A stretch of 64,000 bases of DNA from Amphritea atlantica (lineage in GTDB: Bacteria; Pseudomonadota; Gammaproteobacteria; Pseudomonadales; Balneatricaceae): positions 1,479,001 to 1,543,000 of the forward strand of contig CP073344.1 in the NCBI GenBank assembly GCA_024397875.1. The letters are read 5' to 3'. Shown one piece after another: positions 36,960 through 46,601 of this stretch; position 1 is the stretch's first letter, and the number at the start of each line of letters is the position of its first letter. The notes beneath the pieces are model-generated. The model was not told where the DNA came from, made no database searches, and saw nothing but the letters and a program-made list of their open reading frames with translations. The position numbers and the translations under genes were made by a program.

Positions 36960-37406
36960 ATGGAATGGTTAAAGAAGCATAAATACTATTTTTACATTGG
37001 TTTATTCTGTCTCTGGCTGACTTCTGGGTATTTTATCCATCTTATTCCAGGGGTGGGGCCTGTCGTTCAAAGCTTTGGTGACCTTAGTTCTGAATATCCA
37101 GAATATGAGTTCAACGTAAAGTCTTCTACTAGTGGTTACATCAAAGTCACAGCAGAAGGAGAGGCCAGTGCGTTGCTATCTGAAGAAGAAAGAAAAGTAC
37201 TGGCAAAAGAAATTGAAACCAAGGTTAGGAATGTTTTTCAAACAGACACTGAGGAAATAATAGTAAACTTTGTATCGAAAAATGTTCTGTTATCCATCGT
37301 ATTAGGAGACAGCGATACAGGCGTTTTTTCATATAGTTTCCCTTCGTCTGAGGAAAAAACACCTAACAATACAAGCCAACCGACGCATACTGCGCGGCAG
37401 CTTTAA
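36960..37406 (+). CDS. cassette 1: single-pass membrane protein, unknown function
   Basis: Protein of 148 residues with one N-terminal transmembrane helix (YYFYIGLFCLWLTSGYFI) and an extracytoplasmic part rich in charged residues. I do not recognise a family. ATG 36960 is chosen because it lies 19 bases after the cassette core site; longer frames begin in attI. The last residues (NNTSQPTHTARQL) are encoded by the attC site itself, as often happens with cassette genes. First in the array, so most exposed to the integron promoter. Confidence 0.7.
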   Translation: MEWLKKHKYYFYIGLFCLWLTSGYFIHLIPGVGPVVQSFGDLSSEYPEYEFNVKSSTSGYIKVTAEGEASALLSEEERKVLAKEIETKVRNVFQTDTEEIIVNFVSKNVLLSIVLGDSDTGVFSYSFPSSEEKTPNNTSQPTHTARQL

Positions 37407-37415
37407 GCGTTATAA
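37361..37415 (+). other. attC site of cassette 1
   Basis: Begins ACCTAAC and ends GTTATAA, 55 bases, with a partly self-complementary centre. Short attC of the ACCTAACAAT...GCGTTA type. The cassette 1 stop codon lies inside it. Confidence 0.75.
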
Positions 37416-37421
37416 CGCAAT

Positions 37422-37685
37422 ATGGAATTAGTTGAGAGTGGTATTGTTATACTTATCTTTCTGAGCATCGGCGTTTTTGGGATATACCAAGCTCGAAAGA
37501 CTAGACAGCACCAAAGTGAATATAAAAAGTTAAGTGAAGTAGAAAAAGAGCGCTTAGATAAAATAGCTTGGGATGATCCAAAATTATTTGCTTACTCAAA
37601 ACCTATGAGCAAAAGTATGTTGGTTAGCTCTCTAATAGGTGTACTTATATTCATATGGGTGTTACTTGAAACAACTGCGCTATAA
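37422..37685 (+). CDS. cassette 2: small membrane protein, unknown function
   Basis: Protein of 87 residues with a transmembrane helix at each end (IVILIFLSIGVFGIY and MLVSSLIGVLIFIWVLL) and a charged cytoplasmic or periplasmic middle. Not recognised. It starts seven bases after the core site with no obvious ribosome binding site and ends at the next attC. Confidence 0.65.
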   Translation: MELVESGIVILIFLSIGVFGIYQARKTRQHQSEYKKLSEVEKERLDKIAWDDPKLFAYSKPMSKSMLVSSLIGVLIFIWVLLETTAL

Positions 37686-37769
37686 CAAGTTTGTTAATAA
37701 TCGCCCTTCGGGCTGGACCGCAAACTGCGCTGCTTCGCAGCAATGCGGCCCATTACAAAAGCGTTATCT
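37680..37769 (+). other. attC site of cassette 2
   Basis: CTATAAC to GTTATCT, 90 bases. Internal hairpins (CGCCCTTCGGGC; GCTGCTTCGCAGC) and TGGACCGC / GCGGCCCA arms support a folded attC. Confidence 0.8.
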
Positions 37770-37783
37770 CCAAGAGGTAGTTA

Positions 37784-38488
37784 ATGTATATTAGAATTTT
37801 TATATTTATTCTTATCTCTATTTTTTCAAATGTATATGCTGCTGACGACAATGATTTCTCCGCTGGTTATGCGGAACATGAAAAAGGGAACAACGATTTA
37901 GCTCTGGCTCATTTTCTGAAATCTGCTGAGAACGGCAATATACTAGCCCAGAACAACCTCGGATGGATGTATCTTCATGGTTTAGGCACCGACATTGATT
38001 TCAACAAAAGCTTCTATTGGTACCAAAAGGCCTCAGTTTCAAATGAACCATTAATTCTCTACATGCTTGGACAGGCTCATTTATTCGGCCGAGGTACGAC
38101 TAAGGACAAGGCAAAGGCTTTTCAGCTTTATCACCGGGCACAAGGCAAGGGGATACCTGAAGCTGACTTAAGAGTTGGAATGGACTATTACTTCGGAATA
38201 GTGTCAAAACAGGATGTCATAAAAGGCAAGAAACTAATATTGCAGGCAGCTGAGGCTGATCAACCATATGCACAGTGCTTTATAGGTATGCTTGCATTAG
38301 AAGAAAACGATAAAGATTTAGCTTTATCATGGTTTCGTCGCGCCGAAGCCCAAGACTACAAATTTGCTAGTAAAATTATTGGCGCGCTTGAGTTTGAAGA
38401 AGGTAATTACTTGAGTGCAACCAAAAAAATACTATCTGGAGCATCAGCTTTTACATCGCTAGAAATCACGGTAACCGAGGGTGAGTAG
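37784..38488 (+). CDS. cassette 3: exported Sel1-repeat protein
   Basis: Protein of 234 residues with a signal peptide (MYIRIFIFILISIFSNVYA) and about four Sel1 repeats (ILAQNNLGWMYLHGLGTDIDF; LILYMLGQAHLFGRGTTKD). Such repeats form protein-binding solenoids. It is AT-rich compared with the flanking core genes, as expected for an acquired cassette. AGAGGTAG precedes the ATG. Its specific partner is unknown. Confidence 0.78.
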   Translation: MYIRIFIFILISIFSNVYAADDNDFSAGYAEHEKGNNDLALAHFLKSAENGNILAQNNLGWMYLHGLGTDIDFNKSFYWYQKASVSNEPLILYMLGQAHLFGRGTTKDKAKAFQLYHRAQGKGIPEADLRVGMDYYFGIVSKQDVIKGKKLILQAAEADQPYAQCFIGMLALEENDKDLALSWFRRAEAQDYKFASKIIGALEFEEGNYLSATKKILSGASAFTSLEITVTEGE

Positions 38489-38557
38489 AGATAACAAGGC
38501 CATTAATTTGACCGCCTTATGCTGCGCTCCATGCGGCAAATTATGGCGGCGTTATGC
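38489..38557 (+). other. attC site of cassette 3
   Basis: AGATAAC to GTTATGC, 69 bases, with arms GACCGCC and GGCGGC and an apical hairpin region around TGCTGCGCTCC. Confidence 0.8.
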
Positions 38558-38567
38558 ATAAATAGAG

Positions 38568-38972
38568 ATGACCATGGAAGCACTATTAATTGTAGTTTTA
38601 GGCCTAGTAGGAATCACAGTATTATATAAATTAATTCCCTGTAGAAATTTGGGGACAAAGAAACCATTCATAGCTTTACTTCCAAAGTACAAAAAGAGTG
38701 TAAAGCACTCATTAAGTAATGCAGACCTTGAGGAAAAGTTGGCAGGTTTTGGTTTTAAAAAAGTAAAAGAGAGCGAATCGTGGCAAACGTTTACCAGAGG
38801 GTCAATTCTAGGCGATATTTCCATTAAGTTAGCAAAAGTGAACGTTGGTTTACGAAAAATTTCTGACTATGAGCATGAGGTAACTGTGCAAGCAGGATGG
38901 GTTGCAGCATTTGATAATGGTGACCATTGGAAATTTACAAAAGAACTTACTGAGAAGATTGAAAATGCATAA
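38568..38972 (+). CDS. cassette 4: hypothetical protein with N-terminal helix
   Basis: Protein of 134 residues with an N-terminal transmembrane helix (LLIVVLGLVGITVLYKLI) followed by a soluble domain with alternating strands (GDISIKLAKVNVGLRKIS; YEHEVTVQAGWVAAFD). Not recognised. ATG 38568 or ATG 38574 could start it. Ends inside the next attC. Confidence 0.65.
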   Translation: MTMEALLIVVLGLVGITVLYKLIPCRNLGTKKPFIALLPKYKKSVKHSLSNADLEEKLAGFGFKKVKESESWQTFTRGSILGDISIKLAKVNVGLRKISDYEHEVTVQAGWVAAFDNGDHWKFTKELTEKIENA

Positions 38973-39050
38973 CAAACTTAGGCAATCTGACCCCAAAACT
39001 GTTGCTCCTACGTCGCAACAGCTTCGGGTCAGTTGCTAAGGGCGTTAGCG
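38967..39050 (+). other. attC site of cassette 4
   Basis: GCATAAC to GTTAGCG, 84 bases, with arms TCTGACCC / GGGTCAG and hairpin CTGTTGC / GCAACAG. Confidence 0.85.
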
Positions 39051-39075
39051 TAAAATCGCAATTAGGGTGACTAAG

Positions 39076-39840
39076 ATGTCCAGAACTTTTCGAGTGTATA
39101 AACACATGTGGATTGAAAAGAAGCTGTCTGCATTTGAGTTGAAGGGGCTATGCGGCGCGTTAGTCCACAATACGGCTGTCGACCAACCGCTAAAGCCAGC
39201 GCAATTCGTGAAACCTGTACCAGAGAAACGTTTCAAGCTTGGAAGAGTACCGCAACAGCCAATTATTAAGCTTGGAAAAAGCGAGCATGTTAAAAGTTTT
39301 TTTAAAACTGGAGCATTACAGCTAGGTTCATTTGATTACTACAGCTCCAGTGAGCACCCTGAGATTGGTGACGTAGAAGAAGGCTTGGTAACCTTGATAG
39401 CAAAGACCCCTTTTGGCGTTATTGGAGGCAAGTATGGTTCTGGCTACAATAACCGCATGTTCTGTACATACATTGGAAAGATTGATCCAGCTACAATGAA
39501 AAAGTTCGGCTACGATAGTGCGTTTATAATTACTCACCCAGCAGAATTTGCTGAGGCTATAGCAGAGTCAGTAGGTGCTAGGACTTTCACATTCGGTCAG
39601 TGCCTTTACCGTCCTCAGAAAGCTGTGCTTGGCTTCCCAGGGAATAACGTAGACCGCGACAAGTTATCTCATAGGAGCGGTGAGATTGTTCAGGCTGGTA
39701 AGTATTTCATCAAACATCAACGCTATTCACACCAACGTGAATTCAGATTTCTGTGGGAGTTAGAAGAGGATATTTCAGGAGCTAAAGCTTATGATTGCAG
39801 TTCGGCGCGACAGTACTGCAAACCTTTATTTCTGCGCTAA
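39076..39840 (+). CDS. cassette 5: hypothetical soluble protein
   Basis: Protein of 254 residues without signal peptide or membrane helix. I do not recognise it with confidence. The central part (VKSFFKTGALQLGSFDYYSSSEHPEIGD) and the end (HQREFRFLWELEED) vaguely recall DUF2971-like proteins of mobile regions, but this is weak. ATG 39076 is used since AGGG lies eight bases before it. Confidence 0.65.
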   Translation: MSRTFRVYKHMWIEKKLSAFELKGLCGALVHNTAVDQPLKPAQFVKPVPEKRFKLGRVPQQPIIKLGKSEHVKSFFKTGALQLGSFDYYSSSEHPEIGDVEEGLVTLIAKTPFGVIGGKYGSGYNNRMFCTYIGKIDPATMKKFGYDSAFIITHPAEFAEAIAESVGARTFTFGQCLYRPQKAVLGFPGNNVDRDKLSHRSGEIVQAGKYFIKHQRYSHQREFRFLWELEEDISGAKAYDCSSARQYCKPLFLR

Positions 39841-39906
39841 CAAGGCGCTGCACTCGGAAAAATTACTCACTGCGCTCCCAATTTTCCGGTGAGCGAGGCG
39901 TTAGGA
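39835..39906 (+). other. attC site of cassette 5
   Basis: CGCTAAC to GTTAGGA, 72 bases, with arms CTCGGAAAAATT / AATTTTCCGGTGAG that pair with an unpaired base. Confidence 0.85.
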
Positions 39907-39921
39907 TTACAGGAGAAATAT

Positions 39922-40398
39922 GTGCTCGAAACAATAATTGCTGCAGTGCTAAGTAGTGGAACCTGTCTTGCTATCGTTATATTCCTCTCGAAATCTTGGG
40001 TAAAGGAAAGAATTAAGTCATCAATACAGCATGAATATAAAAAGCAATTCGAGCTTTTTTCAAGAGAGTTAGATCAAAAAGAAAAAGTTCAAATGGTGGC
40101 CGAATTATTTTCTGAGTATCTGCGAACTCCTTACGGTGAGGCAATAACACGAGAACAGAGGAATCGCCTTAATTACTTATCATTCCAGTCATCTTTGTGG
40201 CTACCTAAAGACATTGCGACAGAAATATCTAAAAGGTTACAAAATAAAAATGATGCTAAATCAGTTTTTGAAATAATTTTAATGGCAAGAGAAGCTTTAA
40301 TAGGCTGTTCTGAACTAGAGCTAGAGCATGTTACTTTTTGGGGGCATGATAAAGAAACAAAGGGAGATCCCGTACTGCATGTACCAGAACAATCCTAA
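39922..40398 (+). CDS. cassette 6: single-pass membrane protein, unknown function
   Basis: Protein of 158 residues with an N-terminal helix (TIIAAVLSSGTCLAIVIFL) and a charged, probably coiled cytoplasmic part (SSIQHEYKKQFELFSRELDQKEK). Not recognised. GTG 39922 is preferred because AGGAG lies six bases before it; the in-frame GTG at 39889 is inside attC. Its own attC begins at TCCTAAC (40393) but is broken by an insertion sequence. Confidence 0.7.
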   Translation: MLETIIAAVLSSGTCLAIVIFLSKSWVKERIKSSIQHEYKKQFELFSRELDQKEKVQMVAELFSEYLRTPYGEAITREQRNRLNYLSFQSSLWLPKDIATEISKRLQNKNDAKSVFEIILMAREALIGCSELELEHVTFWGHDKETKGDPVLHVPEQS

Positions 40399-40427
40399 CA
40401 AGTGACTGTGGTGTTCTGTCAATAATA

Positions 40428-41434
<1,007 letters not shown>

Positions 41435-41447
41435 TTATTTGTACTGG

Positions 41448-42257
41448 TCAACTCCAACCGGACACCTTTTTTTGTAAATTTTCAAAGTTGACCGGAGATA
41501 AACTTCCGTTCGCCGTATGAAGCCTTTCCAGATTGTAATATCTCATGTACTTAACCACATCCTGCCTCATATGCTCTCGCGTTGGCTGGTTAACCTTCAG
41601 TATCCAGTCATGCTTTAAGCTACCAAAGAAGCGCTCAACGACTGCATTATCCCAGCAGGCTCCAACGTCACCCATAGATGAACGGAGGCCGTAGCTTTTC
41701 AGCAAGCGCCGGTGCTGTTTGCTGGTATATTGTGAACCTCGGTCACTGTGAAAGACCAAGCCCTGTTTCGGCTGACGCAGATTAACTGCTTTCATCAACG
41801 CTCTGCAAACCAGGTCAGCACTCATGCGCTTATCAATATGCCAGCCCACAATACGACGTGAGTACAAGTCCATCACGATCGCAAGATACATCCACCCCTC
41901 CGCAGTTCTGAGATACGTGATATCGCCAGCCCAAACCTCATTCGGAGCAACCGGGTTAAAATTCTGGTTCAGCAGGTTGTCAGCCACCTGATCGCTATGT
42001 CTGCGTTTAGTCGTTACCTTGTAAGCGGTACGCTGCTTAACCTGTAATTTCAGTTTACGCATGAGTGTGCGGGTGCGATAACGTCCAATTCTAAAGCCTT
42101 CTTCACGTAGCTTTTTCGCCAGCTCTCGACTGCCCAGGCTCTCTCGGCTAGCCCTAAACAACTCTTTGGCTCTGCGATACAAGTGCAGAGTATCAGCGCT
42201 GATGACCTTCGCTGGCCGTTTACACCAGCTGTAATATGCGGAGCTGCTCACTCTCAT
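41448..42257 (-). CDS. IS3-family transposase OrfB, copy 1
   Basis: Integrase-fold protein of 269 residues from the first ATG. The DDE triad is visible: Asp in WAGDITYL, Asp in VFHSDRGSQY and Glu in NAVVERFFGSLK. It is probably made as an OrfAB fusion by a -1 ribosomal shift at A-AAA-AAG (near 42350) near the end of orfA, since orfB is in the -1 frame. The sequence appears intact. Confidence 0.92.
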   Translation of the reverse strand: MRVSSSAYYSWCKRPAKVISADTLHLYRRAKELFRASRESLGSRELAKKLREEGFRIGRYRTRTLMRKLKLQVKQRTAYKVTTKRRHSDQVADNLLNQNFNPVAPNEVWAGDITYLRTAEGWMYLAIVMDLYSRRIVGWHIDKRMSADLVCRALMKAVNLRQPKQGLVFHSDRGSQYTSKQHRRLLKSYGLRSSMGDVGACWDNAVVERFFGSLKHDWILKVNQPTREHMRQDVVKYMRYYNLERLHTANGSLSPVNFENLQKKVSGWS

Positions 42258-42316
42258 TACACGGCACAGAACACGTACTGGATAGATCGCGGCTTGGCGC
42301 TGAACGAAGCGATACT

Positions 42317-42607
42317 TTACTTCATTTCTTTTGCGAAGAAGGCTGAAGCCTTTTTTAAAATCTCTTTCTCCATACGCAGCTCTTTATTTTCTTTGCGCAG
42401 GCGTTTTAGCTCTTCTCGTTCATCCTCGGCCAGCGTCTGTCCTTGTTGCTGCTCTTCAAACTGCTGTTTCCAGCGATAGAGCATATTGGCCGCAATACCC
42501 AGTGATTTAGCAGCTTCAGGCACTGAGTAACCTTGGCCAATGACCAGCGCAACAGCTTCTTCTTTGAACTCTTTCGGGTATTGCTTGTAACTACGTTTCT
42601 GTCCCAT
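42317..42607 (-). CDS. IS3-family OrfA, copy 1
   Basis: Protein of 96 residues with a helix-turn-helix (KEEAVALVIGQGYSVPEAAKSLGI) and a leucine-zipper-like coil (ELKRLRKENKELRMEKEILKK). It recognises the element ends. The slippery A-AAA-AAG in its ILKKAS codons allows fusion to OrfB. Confidence 0.92.
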   Translation of the reverse strand: MGQKRSYKQYPKEFKEEAVALVIGQGYSVPEAAKSLGIAANMLYRWKQQFEEQQQGQTLAEDEREELKRLRKENKELRMEKEILKKASAFFAKEMK

Positions 42608-42677
42608 TCCTACACCTCAATGTTTGACGTTTATAGTCTCTCATTAAAGTGTCCGGTGTCATTAGACCATTACAATT

Positions 42678-42811
42678 GCTTCGGAGTTATGCAGCGCTAC
42701 CCACTTGTTATCGGTCTCTCGCAAGAGGAGCCGGCGCACAATCGAGCTACTGCATAAAGACCCTCAATGGCCGTTGAGGGTGGGCCTCCAATTTACCCTG
42801 AAATGGAACGG
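42678..42811. other. remaining end of IS1111-type element
   Basis: Gene-free. Contains the inverted repeat ACCCTCAA / TTGAGGGT around 42762-42782. Taken to be the upstream end of the IS110-type element displaced by IS3 copy 1; its exact boundary is unclear. Confidence 0.4.
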
Positions 42812-42870
42812 AATTAACCATACAAGCAAAGCAAGGCGGACGCATAAATGCGCCGCTTCTTTGGGTAGGA
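42812..42870 (+). other. attC-like hairpin before the HNH cassette
   Basis: Arms AAAGCAAGGCGGACGCAT and ATGCGCCGCTTCTTT pair with one extrahelical A, a hallmark of attC. The right core reads GGTAGGA, one base from GTTRRRY. It may be the right half of the cassette 6 site displaced by the IS. Confidence 0.55.
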
Positions 42871-43694
42871 CCAAATTATTGAGGTATTTGCGTGGAAGAA
42901 AAGATAGCTCGAATTTGTTGGAATGATAATGGTTGGAAGAAACCGTCTGGCGAGTATGGGAAGAGTCAAAATGAAAAATTATTTGAAGCTAAAAATGGAT
43001 TCGGGTTTGAAGAATGGTTATTTGATTTTGATACTCTAGTTGACGGCTATAAGTACGCTTTTCTTCAACCAGTTAACACTAAAAACAATGCACATGCTGG
43101 GCTTCGGTACGCTATTCATTTGTATGCTTATGACAAGTTCAAATCAGAAAATATATCTATAGCAAAAATAGCCAATGTAGAGTGCTTGACTGAAAGAGAT
43201 GCTAAGTTGGTTTATGATAAACTGCATCAAAAATTAGTATTAGATACAATGGTTAGAGATGTTGAGAGTGTTGGTGGTAACAAGAACCTGTTGACTACGT
43301 TACCTCCAATAAATTGTTTCAACGTCCGTTTTAAACCTCAAGATGTAAAATTTTTATCTACCGCTGACTTCCATTCTCTACACAAACTAACTCGCTATAA
43401 TCTTTACAAGAACAAGCACTACTTAAAACAGCTATATGTTTGCTTTGATTCAGACGATCAGTTACTAGATGATGTAACCGAAATCATGAATGCTGATATT
43501 TCAAACACCGAAAAAGAAGTTCTGATGAAAGCACGTATTGGGCAGGGGAAATATCGAAAAAATGTAATCCGTGTCTGGGGTGGTGAAGTTTGTGCTGTGA
43601 CTCTTAACTCTATTCGTGAGGTACTGGTCGCTTCACATATTAAGGCATGGAAAGACTGCTCAAACTCTACCGAAAGACTTGATGGTTGTACTGG

Positions 43695-44504
43695 TCAACT
43701 CCAACCGGACACCTTTTTTTGTAAATTTTCAAAGTTGACCGGAGATAAACTTCCGTTCGCCGTATGAAGCCTTTCCAGATTGTAATATCTCATGTACTTA
43801 ACCACATCCTGCCTCATATGCTCTCGCGTTGGCTGGTTAACCTTCAGTATCCAGTCATGCTTTAAGCTACCAAAGAAGCGCTCAACGACTGCATTATCCC
43901 AGCAGGCTCCAACGTCACCCATAGATGAACGGAGGCCGTAGCTTTTCAGCAAGCGCCGGTGCTGTTTGCTGGTATATTGTGAACCTCGGTCACTGTGAAA
44001 GACCAAGCCCTGTTTCGGCTGACGCAGATTAACTGCTTTCATCAACGCTCTGCAAACCAGGTCAGCACTCATGCGCTTATCAATATGCCAGCCCACAATA
44101 CGACGTGAGTACAAGTCCATCACGATCGCAAGATACATCCACCCCTCCGCAGTTCTGAGATACGTGATATCGCCAGCCCAAACCTCATTCGGAGCAACCG
44201 GGTTAAAATTCTGGTTCAGCAGGTTGTCAGCCACCTGATCGCTATGTCTGCGTTTAGTCGTTACCTTGTAAGCGGTACGCTGCTTAACCTGTAATTTCAG
44301 TTTACGCATGAGTGTGCGGGTGCGATAACGTCCAATTCTAAAGCCTTCTTCACGTAGCTTTTTCGCCAGCTCTCGACTGCCCAGGCTCTCTCGGCTAGCC
44401 CTAAACAACTCTTTGGCTCTGCGATACAAGTGCAGAGTATCAGCGCTGATGACCTTCGCTGGCCGTTTACACCAGCTGTAATATGCGGAGCTGCTCACTC
44501 TCAT
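43695..44504 (-). CDS. IS3-family transposase OrfB, copy 2
   Basis: 269 residues, identical to the copy 1 product, with intact DDE residues (WAGDITYL, VFHSDRG, VVERFFG). Expressed as an OrfAB fusion by a -1 frameshift. Lies within the split HNH gene, on the opposite strand. Confidence 0.92.
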   Translation of the reverse strand: MRVSSSAYYSWCKRPAKVISADTLHLYRRAKELFRASRESLGSRELAKKLREEGFRIGRYRTRTLMRKLKLQVKQRTAYKVTTKRRHSDQVADNLLNQNFNPVAPNEVWAGDITYLRTAEGWMYLAIVMDLYSRRIVGWHIDKRMSADLVCRALMKAVNLRQPKQGLVFHSDRGSQYTSKQHRRLLKSYGLRSSMGDVGACWDNAVVERFFGSLKHDWILKVNQPTREHMRQDVVKYMRYYNLERLHTANGSLSPVNFENLQKKVSGWS

Positions 44505-44563
44505 TACACGGCACAGAACACGTACTGGATAGATCGCGGCTTGGCGCTGAACGAAGCGATACT

Positions 44564-44854
44564 TTACTTCATTTCTTTTGCGAAGAAGGCTGAAGCCTTT
44601 TTTAAAATCTCTTTCTCCATACGCAGCTCTTTATTTTCTTTGCGCAGGCGTTTTAGCTCTTCTCGTTCATCCTCGGCCAGCGTCTGTCCTTGTTGCTGCT
44701 CTTCAAACTGCTGTTTCCAGCGATAGAGCATATTGGCCGCAATACCCAGTGATTTAGCAGCTTCAGGCACTGAGTAACCTTGGCCAATGACCAGCGCAAC
44801 AGCTTCTTCTTTGAACTCTTTCGGGTATTGCTTGTAACTACGTTTCTGTCCCAT
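44564..44854 (-). CDS. IS3-family OrfA, copy 2
   Basis: 96 residues, identical to the copy 1 product: helix-turn-helix followed by a coiled segment, with the slippery A-AAA-AAG near its end. Confidence 0.92.
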   Translation of the reverse strand: MGQKRSYKQYPKEFKEEAVALVIGQGYSVPEAAKSLGIAANMLYRWKQQFEEQQQGQTLAEDEREELKRLRKENKELRMEKEILKKASAFFAKEMK

Positions 44855-45176
44855 TCCTACACCTCAATGTTTGACGTTTATAGTCTCTCATTAAAGTGTC
44901 CGGTGTCATTAGACCATTACAGGTGCTAATGGCATATTACTAGAAGCTACTCTGGATAAACTATTTGACGTACATTTAATGACTCTCTTTCATAAGAGAA
45001 AAAATGAGTTTGAAATCCGATTTTCACCCTCAGTGATGGGGGAGCTTCCAAAATACTATAAGGACTTAGTAGGCGACTTGATCAGTATTAGCCATATGTC
45101 CAATGATGAAGTCGCTCGATTTTCGCGATATATGGAGCATCACAACGCATTGTTCAAAGGTAAATGCGAAGAATAA

Positions 45177-45304
45177 TTCTAACAAAGTATTTAAGAGTGA
45201 TTCCCAACGCTTGGCATTTTCAGTTCAAGGTTGGGTTTCGTGTTTACGGTGCAGTGGTTTAGGTTAGGTGGAAGCGTTGCTCACACCTTAATGCAGCGTT
45301 AAGT
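45177..45304 (+). other. long Vibrio-repeat-like attC site of the HNH cassette
   Basis: TTCTAAC to GTTAAGT, 128 bases. The inner sequence (CAACGCTTGGCATTTTCAGT; GGTGCAGTGGTTTAGGTT) closely resembles Vibrio cholerae repeats, unlike the short attC sites earlier in the array. Confidence 0.85.
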
Positions 45305-45317
45305 CACAAGGTGAAGT

Positions 45318-45854
45318 ATGAAACAAGCATCTCGTTTTATGCCCAGGTACAAACCCGGAAAGGCAAACAAACCTGCTCTGTTTGCTTTTCTCGCAATTGC
45401 GCTAGCTGTTGTTATATACCAGCCTTGGTTTCTCGCTGTTATTGCGGGAATAGCCGCACTAGTAATTGTTTGGAGCGCAATTGATCAACCTAAAGTAGAA
45501 AGGCATTTTATAGAGCTGTGCAAAGAGCGTGATGGGTTATCTATTTGTGAATTTGCGAGAGAGTTTGATCCAAAGGTTGTAGATACATGGGTAATTCGGG
45601 CGGTCTATGAGCAAGTTCAAGCTGCGCTCCCTACCAAGCAGAGTGTGCCTATAAAGGCTTCTGATACTCTATTCGATGTATTGAAGCTTGACGAAGATGA
45701 TCTTGATTTAGATTTAGTCGAGGAAATTGCGCAAAGAACAGGTCGCAGTCTTGACGGCCATAAAAATAATCCTTATTACGGTAAAATAACAACGCCGCAA
45801 AAACTCGTGCTATTTTTCAATCATCAGGCCCGTGCCAATGCCAATGCTACGTAA
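45318..45854 (+). CDS. cassette 8: hypothetical membrane protein
   Basis: Protein of 178 residues with two adjacent hydrophobic helices (ALFAFLAIALAVVIY and FLAVIAGIAALVIVW) and a soluble C-terminal domain with an acyl-carrier-like acidic region (LFDVLKLDEDDLDLDLVEEIAQRTG). Not recognised as a named family. AAGGTG upstream of the ATG is a weak ribosome binding site. Begins 14 bases after the core site. Confidence 0.7.
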   Translation: MKQASRFMPRYKPGKANKPALFAFLAIALAVVIYQPWFLAVIAGIAALVIVWSAIDQPKVERHFIELCKERDGLSICEFAREFDPKVVDTWVIRAVYEQVQAALPTKQSVPIKASDTLFDVLKLDEDDLDLDLVEEIAQRTGRSLDGHKNNPYYGKITTPQKLVLFFNHQARANANAT

Positions 45855-45932
45855 TAAGTTAATCAAGTTCGTGACGGGGCTTCGTTCCTCCACCGGACGC
45901 AGCATGCTGAGCCGGTTATTGAAGCGTTAGGT
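45852..45932 (+). other. attC site of cassette 8
   Basis: Right core GTTAGGT at 45926-45932. The left core is degenerate (GTAATAAG). The centre holds CACCGGACGCAGCATGCTGAGCCGG, partly self-complementary. Confidence 0.6.
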
Positions 45933-45950
45933 GCCAAGAGAGGTAATATC

Positions 45951-46601
45951 GTGCATCAGATACTTATATATGCAGATTCATTAAGCTGGGGAATCATTCC
46001 AGACACCCGTCGCCGGTTTTCTTTTGAGCAGCGGTGGCCCGGAGTCGTTGAGAATCAGCTACGGAAATGCGGCATTCAGGCGCGGATAATAGAAGATTGC
46101 CTCAATGGTCGTCGTACAGTGTGGGAGGATCCGTACAAGCCAGGTCGGAATGGACTTGTGGGTCTTGAGCAAAGAATTGAGGTGAACAGCCCGTTGTCGC
46201 TGGTGGTTGTGTTACTGGGGACAAATGACTTCCAATCAATGCATACGCATAATGCCTGGCAATCTGCCCAGGGTGTCAATGCCATTGTTCAGGCGATTCG
46301 GCGCGCTCCAATCGAGCCCGGCATGCCCGCGCCAGCCGTTCTGGTAGTGGCGCCACCGCCCATTCAGAAGGCGAAGGGCAGCATCGCGCCTAAATTTGAA
46401 GGGGCAGAGGATAGGACAGTAGGGTTATCCGAGGCAATTCGGGTCGTGGCTGCCGATGCCGGTTGTCATTTCTTTGATGCTGGGTCGGTGACGTCCACAA
46501 GCCGCGTGGATGGAGTGCATCTTGATGAAGATCAGCATGAGATACTGGGGCTCGCCTTGGCTGAGGAAATAAAACACCTGTTATCTGAGATTGACGTCTG
46601 A
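45951..46601 (+). CDS. cassette 9: SGNH/GDSL-type hydrolase
   Basis: Cytosolic esterase-like protein of 216 residues. SGNH blocks are visible: nucleophile Ser in YADSLSWGI, block III Asn in LLGTNDFQ, and Asp/His in SRVDGVHLDEDQH. It resembles bacterial arylesterases, which cleave short-chain esters. GTG 45951 follows AGAGAGG by seven bases. GC content is higher than in the preceding cassettes, suggesting a different source. Confidence 0.82.
   Translation: MHQILIYADSLSWGIIPDTRRRFSFEQRWPGVVENQLRKCGIQARIIEDCLNGRRTVWEDPYKPGRNGLVGLEQRIEVNSPLSLVVVLLGTNDFQSMHTHNAWQSAQGVNAIVQAIRRAPIEPGMPAPAVLVVAPPPIQKAKGSIAPKFEGAEDRTVGLSEAIRVVAADAGCHFFDAGSVTSTSRVDGVHLDEDQHEILGLALAEEIKHLLSEIDV

Larger units (their letters stand above)
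41440..42674 (-). mobile_element. IS3-family insertion sequence, copy 1
   Basis: Element of 1235 bases with ends TGTACTGGTC and, inverted, TGTAATGGTC (nine of ten match). It is flanked by the direct repeat ATT (41437-41439 and 42675-42677), a 3-bp target duplication. Contains orfA and orfB. A second copy of the same length encoding identical proteins is at 43687-44921 in the same orientation. Confidence 0.93.
43687..44921 (-). mobile_element. IS3-family insertion sequence, copy 2
   Basis: Same 1235-base length and the same ends as copy 1. It is flanked by the 3-bp duplication GGT (43684-43686 and 44922-44924) and inserted in the HNH gene. Identity of both encoded proteins to copy 1 points to recent movement. 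Confidence 0.94.
42892..45176 (+). pseudogene. cassette 7: HNH endonuclease gene split by IS3 copy 2
   Basis: Removing the IS and one copy of its GGT duplication restores one frame of 348 residues (42892-43686 joined to 44925-45176). The C-terminal half has the HNH_2-type restriction nuclease pattern: VCAVTLNSIREVLVASHIKAWKD...ERLDG | ANGILLEATLDKLFDVHLMTLF. The junction lies inside the nuclease motif, so the gene is inactive. The N-terminal 220 residues are not recognised. GTG 42892 follows GAGG by six bases. Such nucleases may restrict foreign DNA; the target is unknown. Confidence 0.85.
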
